This document shows positions 11,211 through 22,407 of a DNA stretch of 64,000 nt, piece after piece. The notes beneath the pieces are model-generated. The model did not search any database. It saw nothing but the letters and a program-made list of their open reading frames with translations, and was not told the origin of the DNA. Made by a program: the position numbers and the translations under genes. The DNA is from Didymella arachidicola (Eukaryota; Ascomycota; Dothideomycetes; Pleosporales; Didymellaceae), in the NCBI GenBank assembly GCA_016630955.3, contig CM049988.1:558001-622000 (forward strand). The letters run 5' to 3'. Position 1 is the first letter of the stretch, and each line of letters starts with the position of its first letter.

Positions 11211-12920
11211 CTAGTGTAGAACGTCGATAGTCTCTAGCTTGGTGACAGTGTAATCGGGCTCTGACGCGCGTCGAATGCCCGATGGCATGCTCTCGGATCG
11301 ACCCTTGATTCGGAGCTTCTCCATGAGCTTGCCCATGGTCATGTACTCTTCAGGCGCAACGGCGAAGTCACTTGGTTGTGACTTGAAGAAGCTCATGACC
11401 AGCTCGAGAGCACGGGCTGCCTCTTCTTGGGAAGGTGATACAGGTGAACTTGTTCCTCGCACACCCCCAGGGGATGCGGTTGGCAGGGGTGGAGGCTGCA
11501 TCGAGTTCGACATATTGGTGGGTGATACGGACATAGCCTCATCGATTGTGACCAGTGAGTCGCCCATCTCTGCCATAGGGGAGTCGAGTGCGGTGCTGCT
11601 GATGTATTTGGGAGTCATAGCGTCTGACGACGCTGGTGGTGAAGCATATTGTGCGACACCTTCCAAGAGAGGTAATGTCTGACTCCGTGGCCGCTGGAAG
11701 CCATTGGTCCCTGGCTGCCCATTGGAAGACTGACGGCTGACATTGAATGGGTTGGGACCGCATGCCGAATCTGGTGTGAAGAACGGGGAGGTTGGGCTCG
11801 TGGGAGTCTGTTCCGTGAAGACAGTAGATAGAGAAGTAGAGCTTTGAGAAGTGTAGGGTCGTCGACCGGAGAAGTCGAATGTGTCAGGGCTTTCTGTCTT
11901 GAGATTGTTTTCGCTTTTCTTGACGGCAAGGTTGGGAACAACAGGTGAGTCGTCATCCGGTGAGATTGGTGATAGCGCTCCAGGGGTCTGCGCATTCGAC
12001 GGCGGATTCGAGGTGCCTTCCGACTCTTCTGCTATAGAACCTTTGCGTGACTTTGCACCCACTAGATGGTTCTTCTGTTTGAACTTCTCCAGCCAGCTAG
12101 TACTGTTTGCCTTCAAGTGACTGTCTGAGTTGCCCACAGTCTGCGCAAAAAATCTGGCCTTGTCGCGGATGATCGAGTCGGTTAGCTGATATCCCTGCCT
12201 TTGGTGATTCCTTGCCCAGTTCGAGAGTGCTCGCTCGATATCAGGGAACTTGCCCTTCGACTTCCTGATGGGCGAACGACTCCCGTCGTCTTGGTAAAGG
12301 TACTTCTCTTTCTGGCGCAACACTTTTGAGACAGTACTAATCGCTGGTCAGCACAGGACTAGGTTCATGAGTTGGTCGAGAGTACCTTCGCTCCACACCA
12401 AACATTGCTAGGCATAAGTCAGTTTACGCGTGCACCTCGACCAAAGATAGGCAGGCATACCTCCGATTTCGGTCTGCTTAACAGTGGGGTTGTCCTTGTG
12501 ATACTGACACATCCGGCGGCGATCTTGATCTGTCAGGGTTTTTCGAGGTGTCGACGACGTCCGTGAATGTGTGGATGTTGCTGAGACTGGAGTCGCTGAA
12601 GCTGGTGTGATCGGTACCGGCGCGGAAGGGAATATCGATGGCTGATACGTTGACTGACTGGTCAACATACTGGGCCATTGCGGCATGATCAATGGCTGTA
12701 ATTGCTGATGCGTTGACCGGGGCGGTGGGTGTTGGGGGTGCGGAGGATGCATTCCATTGCCATAGATGGGTTCCATTGGCATCGGTGTATAGGCATGGAA
12801 GCCATTGAAGTCTTGCACTGGCGAAGAGTGATGTGGGTATTGACCATTCTCATGCCATCCAGTATGGTCTTCAAACGGCTCTTGGTGATGGTGCTCGTGG
12901 TCCATCTGTAGCTGGCTCAT
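11211..12920 (-). CDS. CENP-B/Tc5-type helix-turn-helix DNA-binding protein without a transposase core
   Basis: Exons on the minus strand are 12461-12920, 12386-12407 (22 nt) and 11211-12336, with introns of 53 and 49 nt, giving 535 aa. The N-terminal 120 residues are rich in His, Pro, Gln and Ser. A first helix-turn-helix follows (LTDQDRRRMCQYHKDNP, then EIGAMFGVERSTVSKVLRQK), which is complete only when the microexon is spliced in. A second CENP-B/Tc5-type half reads FPDIERALSNWARNHQRQGY and SWLEKFKQKNHL. The remaining 350 residues are Ser/Pro-rich with no DDE catalytic motifs. This architecture suggests a host regulator derived from a pogo/Tc5-like transposase, acting in the nucleus. The target is unknown. 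Confidence 0.85.
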
Positions 12921-14577
12921 GTTGAGTGAGGTTGGTGCGGCGATAACCTGCTGTAGTCGTTCGAGTATGGAAGCAAGTCTTCGTCAAAGGCTATGGCGAT
13001 CAAATGGTTCGGCGAGCATTTGCAGGATGTAAGTGGTCGATATGGTTGACCTCAATACAGAGGCATGCATGCATGCATGGGATGTTGATCCAGAGCCCTG
13101 AAGCGAAACAGTAGCGACGATGGTGTATGTACGGCAGCAGCGGGACGAGACGGTGCAGTCGTATGACAAAGCTTCAAACTGGATTGTATAGAGGCGCGGC
13201 AGAAGAATGAGCTCAGAGGAAAGCGGTAGCTGCAGGGAGAGTCCTGGCACGGTAGGCCCGCGCGCGTACTTGAGAGAAGGTATGGGGACGTTGGTACAAG
13301 CCCTGATGTGTAATGCAGATGCGGGCTGTTGCAGCTGTGCGGGAGAGGGCCTGTTTGTTTTCAGCCCAAGCTTGCCGGCTCAGTTGGCTTGTGCTCCCTG
13401 CATCCTTGCCGCCATCGACGCCGCAACGCGACAGCAACGTTGGGTTTAGTGCATGAGCGGGTCTTGTCGGGGATGCGCCTTTAGGGTTGACGCGGGCCAG
13501 AAATACGCGGCCGCCTGGCTCAAGCTCATTGAGACACCCCTAGTGCACGGCTCCACACCATGTCTACTCTACGGCTAATGGGATGTCAAAGCGGTCGGGT
13601 ACGATCATCCCACAGGGACCATCGCACCATGCTCACATATCGCTGCGGCCGGTTAATCTGAATCTCCAATGCAGACCTGGTCTGGATGAGTGAGGCGTAT
13701 TGGCATCGTTTCGTGCACCCGTGCCTTGTCATCGATATCGTACTCTCATGGCGCGCGAGAGAGCGACTGAGACGGACCAGTGAATCAGGTACAAGGCATG
13801 GCGATACCCGCGGTGCAATGAATTCGTCAGTCATCGGCAATGCATAGAAAATCCAGATTGCGCAGACGGACTTTGACGCTTTGGGAGGGCGATAATCGCG
13901 CCCACGAGAAAGAGAGCCACAAAAGACACATTAGAGTTTGCGAAGCAGCCACTCAGGGACTGAAGCGATAATGAATTAGCGCCCGAATAACAGCAAGCTC
14001 TGTGAGTCGTCAGCACGGACAGCACCCCTGCTGAAGTCCCGAATCGAAAGCTGTATCCGTTTAGAAACCAATGAGAAACTTCGAACTTGGAAAATTGGGC
14101 CAGACAATGCTGATCGTATTTGCTGAATTTCCGAAAGTGTCCTTAAAGGAAAAGAAATATGCTGAGACCGTTCCAACGCCAACGCCACTCTCACCACGAG
14201 GCATGGTTGAGAATTTGTACGTACTATGTGCGCCTCCTCGGTAACAAAGACCTTGCTCACAGTTGCGGACGGCTGCGGTCCGTTCAAGTCCCTGGTGTCC
14301 TGGCGAATGGCAGGTACGATCCGCTCCGTTGGCTCTTTGTCTCGATCTAGCGAACGTGCTGATGCCGGCGGGGAGCTATTGGGACGGCAACTTCGGCCAA
14401 TCCAGACTGAGGCATTGGCTTGGAGCCTCGTTCTGCTTGTCATCTTCCATGTCGAGACCTAAATTGGTATTCTGGTGAGACATCGAGCCGTCCGCAAAGC
14501 CCCCATCGCTCCAATCGCTCTGCTGGCGAAGGGTAAGGCAGCCGAAAGGCCGCAGGGTACATGTCGCCATCTAGCGT
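12921..14577. other. intergenic, no gene seen
   Basis: About 1.65 kb between the start of the helix-turn-helix gene and the stop of DRG1. It presumably contains a long 5' leader and promoter for the former. A short ATGC run (GCATGCATGCATGCATG near 13066) is the only simple repeat noted. Frames here, such as 155 codons minus at 13976-14443, resemble no known protein. Confidence 0.5.
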
Positions 14578-15897
14578 TTACTTTTTGACGATGGTTACTG
14601 GATACAGGAATCAGCCCTTGAATCACACTAGGATTGAATATCGCCGTTTGCTCACCGATATCTTCGTCGGCAAGCTCGTGAGACAAGCCGACACGCTGGG
14701 GCTGGTGCTTGACCGATTTGCCGTACACGATAGCGTGCTTGAACTGATCCACAATGGTTTTATGGATGGAATGACACTGGTCCCAGGTCAGTTGGCGTTG
14801 TGGCGGGTGAGCATATGACACTTACGAAATCTTCGACAGTGCAAGCAGTTGACCTCAAAACGACAGGTGCGCTGTAATCAGGCATTCTGCCTTTGGGCTT
14901 GGTGTAGACACGGCATAAGTTCAGCTTCTCCCACATCTGCTCCAATAGTTCGTCGATGTTCCAGCCATGCTCGGAACTGATGGGACAAGCGTTCGGGATT
15001 CGGTAAATCAAATCCAACTCTTCAATCGAAATAGCGTCAATCTTGTTGAGCGCATAGATGACAGGAATGTAGCTTCGACTCTTCGCCTCGATGACGTCGA
15101 TGAGATCGTCGACGGTCGCGTCGCATCGAATGGCGATATCCGCATTGGCCATGCGATACTCGCTCATGACAGCCTTGATCTCGTCATGATCGATATGTGT
15201 GAGGGGAACTGTCGAGGTGATGTTGATACCGCCCTTGTCCTTCTTCTTGAGCACGATGTTTGGCGGGCTCTTGTTTATACGGATGCCGAAGCCCTCCAAT
15301 TCGTTCTCGATAACGCGCTTGTCGGTCAATGGCTTGTTGACGTCCAGGACAATGAAGATCAAGTGGCAAGTCTTCGCGACCGCAATGACCTGACGACCAC
15401 GACCCTTTCCGTCCTTGGCACCCTGAATGATACCGGGAAGATCAAGAATCTGGATCTTTGCGCCATTGTACATGACCTGACCAGGCACGGTTGTGAGAGT
15501 CGTGAACTCGTACGCGGCGGCCTCGGAGTGTTGACCAGTCAACCTGCTCATGAGCGTACTCTTTCCCACGGAGGGGAAACCAATAAAACCGACACTGGCA
15601 ACACCAGTTCTGGCAACATCGAAACCAACACCTGCACCTCCTCCACCACCGCTGGGCTCGAGTAACTCTCTCTTGAGTTTCGCGAGCTTGGCCTTCAGTT
15701 GTCCCAAATGATACGAGGTCGCCTTGTTCTTCTGGGTACGGGCCATCTACATGGCGTAAGTCATCGGTATGCGTTTGCGATCTGGAGGGGTCTTACTTCG
15801 GCCTCGACCTCTTTGATCTGCGCGTGATGGGTAAGTATTGAACAATTTGTACATCGGATATGACAGCAACTCTTACCTTATCCACTGTTGTCGACAT
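14578..15897 (-). CDS. RBG1: developmentally regulated GTP-binding protein 1 (DRG1/Rbg1)
   Basis: Exons on the minus strand are 15877-15897, 15797-15817, 14826-15746, 14656-14776 and 14578-14597, giving 367 aa, the family's usual length. The two 21-nt first exons supply MSTTVDKIKEVEAE before MARTQKNKATSYHLGQLKAK. GTPase motifs are clear: GFPSVGKST (G1), DLPGIIQGA (G3), ALNKID (G4). The family-specific Gly-rich linker SGGGGGAGVGFDV is present. The end is spliced (VEDF|CHSIHKTIVDQFKHA, then DEDI|VTIVKK). The C-terminal part is the TGS domain. DRG1 binds translating ribosomes together with a DFRP/Tma46 partner in the cytosol. The gene is divergent from cysteine dioxygenase. Confidence 0.97.
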
Positions 15898-16482
15898 CTT
15901 GGCTATACACTTCTTCTGTGGGCCTCTGAGGTGCTGTACAGTGGCAAATGCACTGATACAGAAATTTGAAGTTCAAAGCGGCGATGACGCTCTTCGCTCG
16001 CGCTTGCCCGGAGGGGCTTCGGAGGGGTTTACTTTTTGCCGTGCCGCTAGACCTATTGAGTCGCAGCTCTTCCCCTCAAACCTTCCAAGGCTGGACGCTC
16101 TTACCTGCATGACACGAGACGAACGACCGACAGAAGCCGTTATCTTCGTTCTCACCGACTACTCCGAGCGCAATCTGATACTCACGGTTTGTGTTGGCAT
16201 GCGTCTGCGGTGCAACGACTGGTGCACCTGACTAGCTGGGCGACACAATGGAGCTAGTTTTTACATAATTTCGCGCTTCAAAGACTCACACGTGTCACGC
16301 TGTAACATCCACACTTTCCAGATAAACCTGACGCCTGTTCGGCTTATCGCTGTCGAAGATCCGTAGCTTCCTTATCAGGGTTTTGGCTTCGTGTTGGTTA
16401 CTGCACTCTGTTCGCAGCTTCTCTTTACTTGTACTACAATCTTATCAGTACCCTCTGCTAGTTCCGTTGACATCACCTCAAC
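15898..16482. promoter_or_regulatory. shared upstream region of DRG1 and cysteine dioxygenase
   Basis: A 585-bp interval between divergent start codons. It contains one short plus-strand frame (123 codons from 15860, overlapping the DRG1 start) with no recognisable protein. No specific promoter motif could be assigned; the regulatory role is inferred only from the head-to-head layout. Confidence 0.4.
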
Positions 16483-17501
16483 ATGCCTGGCCGAACAGCA
16501 AAGCCCACAGATCGTTTCCAGGCCCTCGTTCAGGCACTGAGCGACAAACTCGGTCCTTGCAGTGGTATCAACAGTGACGATGTCGATGAGAGGGAGCTCC
16601 AGAAGCTGATGGAGGACTACACCTCTGATGAGTCGGAATGGGAGAAGTACTCCATGGCACAGCCCAACACTGCGTACACTCGTAATCTGGTGGACAAGGG
16701 CAACGGCAAAAGCAACTTGGTACCTACAAGATCCAGTTTACAATGCTGGACTCCACTGACTTTCGACAGCTCCTGTTAGTGTGGGCACCCGGTCGAGCCA
16801 GCCCCATCCATGAGTAGGTCGACTGTTCTTTCTTCGTTTTTCCTACTATCTCTATTGACAACAGGATTACCGATGTGATTCGGCCTTCGATTGTCTCACA
16901 TAATCGACTGCCCTGTACTCCTGACTGACGAAGCGACTTTGCTCGCCGATCAAAAGATCGATGCGTCCATAGCGCAGGAGACAGCCGGTAAGGATGCTAT
17001 TTTCCAATATCTCGCGCGGCCTGTATTTCGCCAGCATGGTACAAATCATGCTTCGTCATTTTCTATAGCGTTGATTCGGACACAGCTGACAGCCCATAGC
17101 CATGCCAACGCCCACTGCATCATGAAGATCCTGAAGGGTAGTCTCACTGAGACGCGTTATGCGTGGCCTACAGTCGACCTTAACAAGTCCGAGGATCACC
17201 ATATGCAGACTATCTCGGAGAAGACATACCAGGCCGACCAGGTTACATACATGTCTGACAAGCTTGGCCTGCACCGCATCTCGAACCCGGATAATGAGAA
17301 TTACGCTGTCTCGTTACACTGTGAGTCTACAATACTACATTATGAGTTCTTTGTTGACACTGAACAGTGTACACTCCACCCAACGCAGCAGTGTATGGCT
17401 GCAATGTCTTCAATGAAGCCAACGGTCATTCCACACACATGGCAAGGTGCACGGTATTTTCTGAGTATGGTGCACCTATTGAGCGCGAGGCACGCCCATG
17501 A
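16483..17501 (+). CDS. cysteine dioxygenase
   Basis: Exons are 16483-16719, 16770-16813, 17100-17320 and 17368-17501, giving 211 aa, close to the family norm of about 200. The enzyme oxidises L-cysteine to cysteine sulfinate with O2 and a non-haem Fe(II) in the cytosol. The iron ligands are visible. The splice joins CATGA|C to read SPIHDHANAHC, which gives His93, His95 and Cys100; the third His is in KLGLHRISNP (about residue 152). The cupin-fold segments NLVDKGNGKSNL, ILKGSLTETRY and YTPPNAAVYGCNVF also match the family. Intron 2 is 286 nt, longer than the other two (50 and 47 nt), but splicing it restores the active-site segment exactly. The coding frame ends at TGA 17499-17501. Confidence 0.95.
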
Positions 17502-18429
17502 GGAAGCACTGCCCTACGAGCAAGCACCGAGGCGCTGCTACTGCGAAGAACCATTTCTATCTGAATAGCGTTTGCGGAGTCTCTCGGAGCGTTTGCATCG
17601 TTTCTGCATTTGTTTAGCTGACTACTGAGTCAAGCATATGCCAGTCATCGTATTCTTCTATAGACCAGACCACAATCCTAGCATCATTCCGTTACTGAAT
17701 CATGTCACAGCAATTGGTGTTCTACTCTTTGTAGCGAGCGAAATTCGACGAGGACGTTTCATCACCCCGCGAGACCTTTGTGCAAAGACGTTGTAACGTA
17801 GTCACCAAATTTTTTTCAGGTGGGAAGATGCCTGCAGGCAATGCTTGAGCGCCTCTCTTGTCTCTGACATCAGCTTCAACGGCATTAGCTGAACTCGCCT
17901 ATCAATCTCCTCAACGGCCTGCCGGGAAACGCGTCCGTAGAGCGACCCTACGTTCCTAAAGTCATAACCACCAGACACAGCCGACAAGTACAACTAAAAC
18001 TAGTCATGACGCTCATGACGATCATCTTCGAATAACTCGGGGTATGTGCTTGCTACACAAAGATTCATCGATATTCGCAGCTAACGAAAGCCCTTGGCAA
18101 GCATGACCACCTTCTTCATCTTCTTCTTTCGCAAAAATCGTTGTCAAGAGAACATCTTAGCCTTGAAGGTGCTGGACCTGATTTATGAGGTTTCAAAATC
18201 TGTCTTCTTTCCTAGATTGCAGACAGTCCACCACATCTTAGTCGTTGACCTCTTATAGGACTTTTGAATGGCTCTCTGGCTTCTCGGGTTGCGGGCCAAA
18301 GAGTCTCTATTCTTGTTCGTCAGGCTTCCCGGCCGGGGATCGAATTCAACCTGCAGCAGAGATAGTATCGGATCTGTAGCACTTACACAGCACAGCTCTT
18401 TCGATGATCATCAAATTGCATACTAGCAC
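17502..18429. other. intergenic, no gene seen
   Basis: About 930 bp between the convergent stops of cysteine dioxygenase and the MGC-protein gene. No frame above about 65 codons, no repeat and no RNA gene recognised. Confidence 0.5.
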
Positions 18430-18969
18430 CTACCAATTTTCCCACTCGCCAATCCCACCATTCCTAAAAGTCGCTCTAGTCTCATGACGGCCTCGTCCCT
18501 TCCCAGCATACACCCGAGCAGGCCACTCAAACGGCTGCTCGAACCGGCTCGTCCCCAGAGGACTCACATGACGATACGCATGGCTCGCATTACGGCGCGG
18601 TAGTTCGTTCCTATGCCGTGGCGGACTAACGTCGCGATTCATAGTGCGATACGTCTCGATTTTAGGGTCATAATCTTGGAAGTAGATTTGGGTCTGGGGC
18701 TGTTTGTTGCCCAATTGCGCGCGTGAGTGCGGGGCGCCATACAGATCATATGCGCGAGGGGCATGTCTGTTTGCTGCTCGCCCGCGCGCAGCGAGCGGAG
18801 GCACTCCAGGTGGCTTTTTCACGTAAGCATGGTGATATTTGGCATGTTTGTGATGTTTTGGGCGTGAGACGGGGATGTCGAAATGAGACATCTGTGGCTG
18901 TTCGTAAGAGGGGCCGCCACGTGGACGGTGCGATGTGTTGCTCGCTGGTCGGGAGGATGCACAGCCCAT
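18430..18969 (-). CDS. hypothetical basic protein with an MGC dual-lipidation N terminus, 179 aa
   Basis: A single frame from ATG 18969 to TAG 18430-18432. The N terminus MGCASSR fits the consensus for N-myristoylation at Gly2 with a palmitoylatable Cys3, which would anchor it to membranes. The rest is strongly basic and rich in His, Arg, Pro and Tyr (for example SRPKHHKHAKYHHAYVKKP), with no recognised domain and probably disordered. It could be a peripheral membrane protein that binds acidic lipids; that is inference. There is no homologue I can name. A chance frame cannot be fully excluded, but the lipidation motif at the exact start and the biased composition argue for a gene. Confidence 0.6.
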   Translation of the reverse strand: MGCASSRPASNTSHRPRGGPSYEQPQMSHFDIPVSRPKHHKHAKYHHAYVKKPPGVPPLAARGRAANRHAPRAYDLYGAPHSRAQLGNKQPQTQIYFQDYDPKIETYRTMNRDVSPPRHRNELPRRNASHAYRHVSPLGTSRFEQPFEWPARVYAGKGRGRHETRATFRNGGIGEWENW

Positions 18970-20346
18970 GTTTGGTTGATCTGCACAGGGGGTGGTTGCT
19001 GCTGTTTAAGCGTGTATGGTGAATTTGATTGAGGTGTCTAGTGATACGTCAGTGTGATGGCACTTACCTCTGCACTGCCTCGTCGCTGGCTGTGTATTCA
19101 ATGGGGTTTGGGTCTTTTGTGAAGTATGTGGGGAAGATTCTGGATTCGCTGAGGGATTCTGTGATATACGCATTTTATTCTTCGCGCTGGGCATGGATAG
19201 TGTCAGTGAAGGTTGGGAGTGTGACTACATGATGTAAGACATTGTGGGCGATGCAGTCGCACACACCCAGGTGGAAGGTGCACTTCTGATCCTGTACTTG
19301 GATCTCTTTGCACAGTAGCAAGAGCAGAAATGAGAAATGGTAGTCTAAACAATGATGCGCAAAGACACTTCCTGGGTCCTATCTTTTTGCTGCAGCGTTA
19401 CGTATCAACGTCGCCGTTGTTCGAAACCACCACGGTGGTCTTGCCCTAAAGACTTTGCAGAGCAGAAACGTCGAAGGGTTGTTCCAGTAGACTTATACTG
19501 GCGTAAGAGGGCTCTTACTCGTTCCATTTGAGGTTCTGACAATCCATGACTACTGTTGAAGTGCTGGGGTATGATGTTCAGGACGCGAAAGCTCGTGAAG
19601 AGAGTTGAAACAAACTCCGAACTGCACAAGTCTCAATGTTAACATCGGAACGCCCATGCGAACCGTGGAACTCAGCTGTAGTAGGATGCTGGACCCGAAA
19701 GTAATTGAAGTACCCCAAGTGCTTAGACTAGGAATGCAGGGTCCCAGTGTCAGATATCGTGTCTTCTATAATGCTGAGCTAGAATTCAGCACTCAAATAC
19801 AAGAGCTTCTCGCTAGGCTTGCTATTTTGTGATGGAAACTAGAGGCCCTCATATTCCGGAGGCATTTAGCGCTTACTGAGAAGCGACATCAGCACAACAA
19901 ACCCTCTGGTGGCAACAGGGGTTTGCAGGAAGGGTTGGCCGCTAAAAGAACTTTCAGATGTCTGTCATCACACTATCTTCAAGACGCGAACATGTTAAGA
20001 TGAGATTTCCTGAAGCACGAGGTCGTGTCGGGCCTTGGGAGAGGTAGGAACCAGTAACTTGAACAAATAGGCATTCTACGTGGCTGTCAGTAGCCGTCTA
20101 GGGATGTCTGATCAACTAGTAAACAATCTGAAGGCTACAATAATCCCCTCACTGTATCTCGATCATTCTGTGGCGGGAGAAGCGCCTTCCACTATCGCCT
20201 TCCTCGTTTCGCAGGAGTTACTGTTATCCAGCTCAGTCTGGAGTTAGTCACTGAGTCAAACCACTCGACTTGTAAGAAGTCAAGGAAGTTCTGAACATCG
20301 CCTACAAACTCCGCTAAGATTATCCTATCGCTCGCGACACGCCAAA
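18970..20346. other. intergenic, no gene seen
   Basis: About 1.4 kb between the start of the MGC-protein gene and the stop of the membrane-protein gene. Frames of up to 99 codons exist, but none has recognisable content or splice continuation. Confidence 0.5.
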
Positions 20347-21386
20347 TCAGGGCGTATACTTGGGCGGCGGCGCCTCATACGCCGGCGGCTCTTCCTCAGT
20401 CCTCATATTCTCTCCTCTTCTCTCCTCCACCCTCTGCTCATCAAGTCTCTGTTCATCACTCCTCCGCTTCTCACGTCTCTGTACCTCGATTCTTTCCAAT
20501 TCCCTCCTTTGCTCCTCTATCCACTGTTCTCCAACCCTTTCTCCATCTCCTTCCGGACTCACTGCCCTAAGTTCATCCTCGCTCTCCTCCCTTCTCTCCT
20601 GCAGCCTGGCAGCCGGTGCCGCAGGCCAATCCGACCTGCTGACCCATATACCACCCGGCCTCACAGGACCCTGCCAGATATCCCCCCTCGCAACCGCCGC
20701 TTTGATAGCATCGACATCCCGCTGCGCGTACACTCTTTCTAGCGCTAACCTCTGCCGCTCAGCGGCTCTGACGCGTCTACGCTCTGCCTTTCCGGGGTGG
20801 CAGCACGCGAGACAGCACCGCGCACAGTACGCATACGCGAGCGCGGTGAGGACAACGAGGGCGCAGAAGGACCCCGTGCCGATGCCGGCGATTTCGCCAG
20901 GTGTGAAGGTTTTGGCGTTGGACGGGGTGGGGGATGGTGTTGCGGTTGGTGTTGAGGTTTGCGTGCCAAATCTCATTCGAGATGTTGAGCTCGACGTTGC
21001 AGACTGTGTTGGCCTGTCGATGAGGCTAAGTACTGGGCCCTGATGATAGAGAAGGGTCGAAGGTGATCCATTGATTCGGTAGTTCTCTCTGAGAGTTATG
21101 TTTACGATGCGTCTCTCGGGGTGGGAGGAGATATTGCCCAGATTGAGGTAGGTGCTGGACCACCCGGTGCTGGCAAGAGCTTCTTCGTATATATGCAAGT
21201 CACCCATGGTGTCTATGCCAGCCAATAGCGATATTGCTGAGCCTTCATTGTAGTAGGCTGGTGGCCAATAGACCTGAATTCCACCGCTTGGATAGCAGAT
21301 GCGGCTGCCATTTGCCGGCCAGCAATATGGTGACTTGGCTTCTTGCTGGCACTTCTCGATTGCAGAAAGGGGAGCTGCTTCGCATG
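20347..21386 (-). CDS. single-pass membrane protein with PPxY motifs (5' exons unresolved)
   Basis: The frame is open from a probable acceptor (ACCAG before 21386) to TGA at 20347. The visible part is about 346 aa, without a start codon I trust. It begins CEAAPLSAIEKCQQEAKSP and has a Cys-containing, N-glycosylatable extracellular part (NGS, NIS, NIT). A Ser/Thr/Pro stalk follows, then one membrane helix (IAGIGTGSFCALVVLTALAY) with a juxtamembrane Cys cluster. The cytosolic tail is long, charged and coiled-coil-like (repeated Glu/Arg runs). It ends PPAYEAPPPKYTP, that is PPAY and PPKY, which are WW-domain ligands for Nedd4/Rsp5-type ubiquitin ligases. Upstream exons may lie in 21468-21899, where a frame with ACGDEKMYTQAYARIL occurs, but I could not join them in phase. 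Confidence 0.65.
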
Positions 21387-21467
21387 CTGGTATGGGTGTC
21401 AGAGACCGTGTTCTCTACGATTCTTGCCTCTCATTTTCAGAATAAGTCGGCTGTGACGGCAAAAATT

Positions 21468-21899
21468 CTATAGCCAACCAAGCGTCGGTCCGTCTGCAAC
21501 AGATGCGCAGTCAGTCACTGACCGCCCTTCATTTGCCTTAGACTTTTGATGCCAGCATCCACCTTCCTTCGCAACGCAACAGTTCGAATACTGACCTGTG
21601 TCAACAGCGCGACTAGAGATGTACACCATCTCGTTTGCTATGGAAGGTAAATGTTCTCTGTCCTTCAACAGTGCCTCAACCGTCGAACGCTGCATATCAG
21701 TGGTCTTGACTTGCAAAATACGGGCGTAAGCTTGAGTATACATCTTCTCGTCACCACAAGCCGCCTGGCCACTCAATCCAGTCGGTCTTGGCATGAGGCT
21801 TGCCATGATGCTTGGCGTGCAAGGTGAGGCAGGTGTAGCTACCCAACTCGCAGCAAACCTCGATTGAGTAACCGTTGCGCCGCGCAAAGACAGTTTCAT
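21468..21899 (-). CDS. possible separate small protein or 5' exon of the membrane protein
   Basis: A 143-codon frame starting MKLSLRGATVTQSRF and ending DGPTLGWL. It is Cys-containing (YSNCCVAKEGGCWHQ) and has EALLKDREHLPSIANEMVYI in the middle. It lies directly upstream of the PPxY membrane-protein gene on the same strand. A GTCAGT donor after VDTG and an acceptor GTTGCAG suggest splicing, but no join I tried keeps the frame. Treat as unresolved. Confidence 0.3.
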   Translation of the reverse strand: MKLSLRGATVTQSRFAASWVATPASPCTPSIMASLMPRPTGLSGQAACGDEKMYTQAYARILQVKTTDMQRSTVEALLKDREHLPSIANEMVYISSRAVDTGQYSNCCVAKEGGCWHQKSKANEGRSVTDCASVADGPTLGWL

Positions 21900-22407
21900 T
21901 GATTGCTATTGGTTTATGCTGCACAGTCAATTGGTTTATCTACTTCATTGTTAGCGGTGTTTAGGCCAAGCAGGCGCAGAGCATGACGCACTTGTCTGGT
22001 CTCGTGGTTTACGTGCGTAAGGCGTACAGCCTCTATTGAGGTTCCAATCCTGTGAGCCCTGCAGTTGTGCAATTACAGACTGCGGTCTGGGTCCATGACC
22101 GGATAAGACAGGTATGAGGGCGGCTGCCGAGATGTGGCGCACCCGTAAACGATCATCAATGGGTGCTGGTGGCCTTCGCAGGCAGACTCGCAGGGCAATG
22201 GGTTACATGAGGCTGTGCTGTGTATGCTGAATCCAGAACACTTTTGTACTGGGCCCATGTGGCGATCAAGGCTGAAAGATTATGATTGTGCATTCGAGAA
22301 GCTGCGGGGGAAAAGAGAGCACTATACACAGTCAACGCCATGAGCCCAAGAGAACAACAGCAACAACAGGCTCTGCTCGCATTACTACAATATCCAGTCT
22401 GGCATCC

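Noticed and set aside
13976..14443. 155-codon minus-strand frame
   Set aside because: No recognisable domain and no independent evidence; overlapping frames exist on the plus strand.
14967..15665. 232-codon plus-strand frame
   Set aside because: Antisense shadow of the DRG1 GTPase coding exon.
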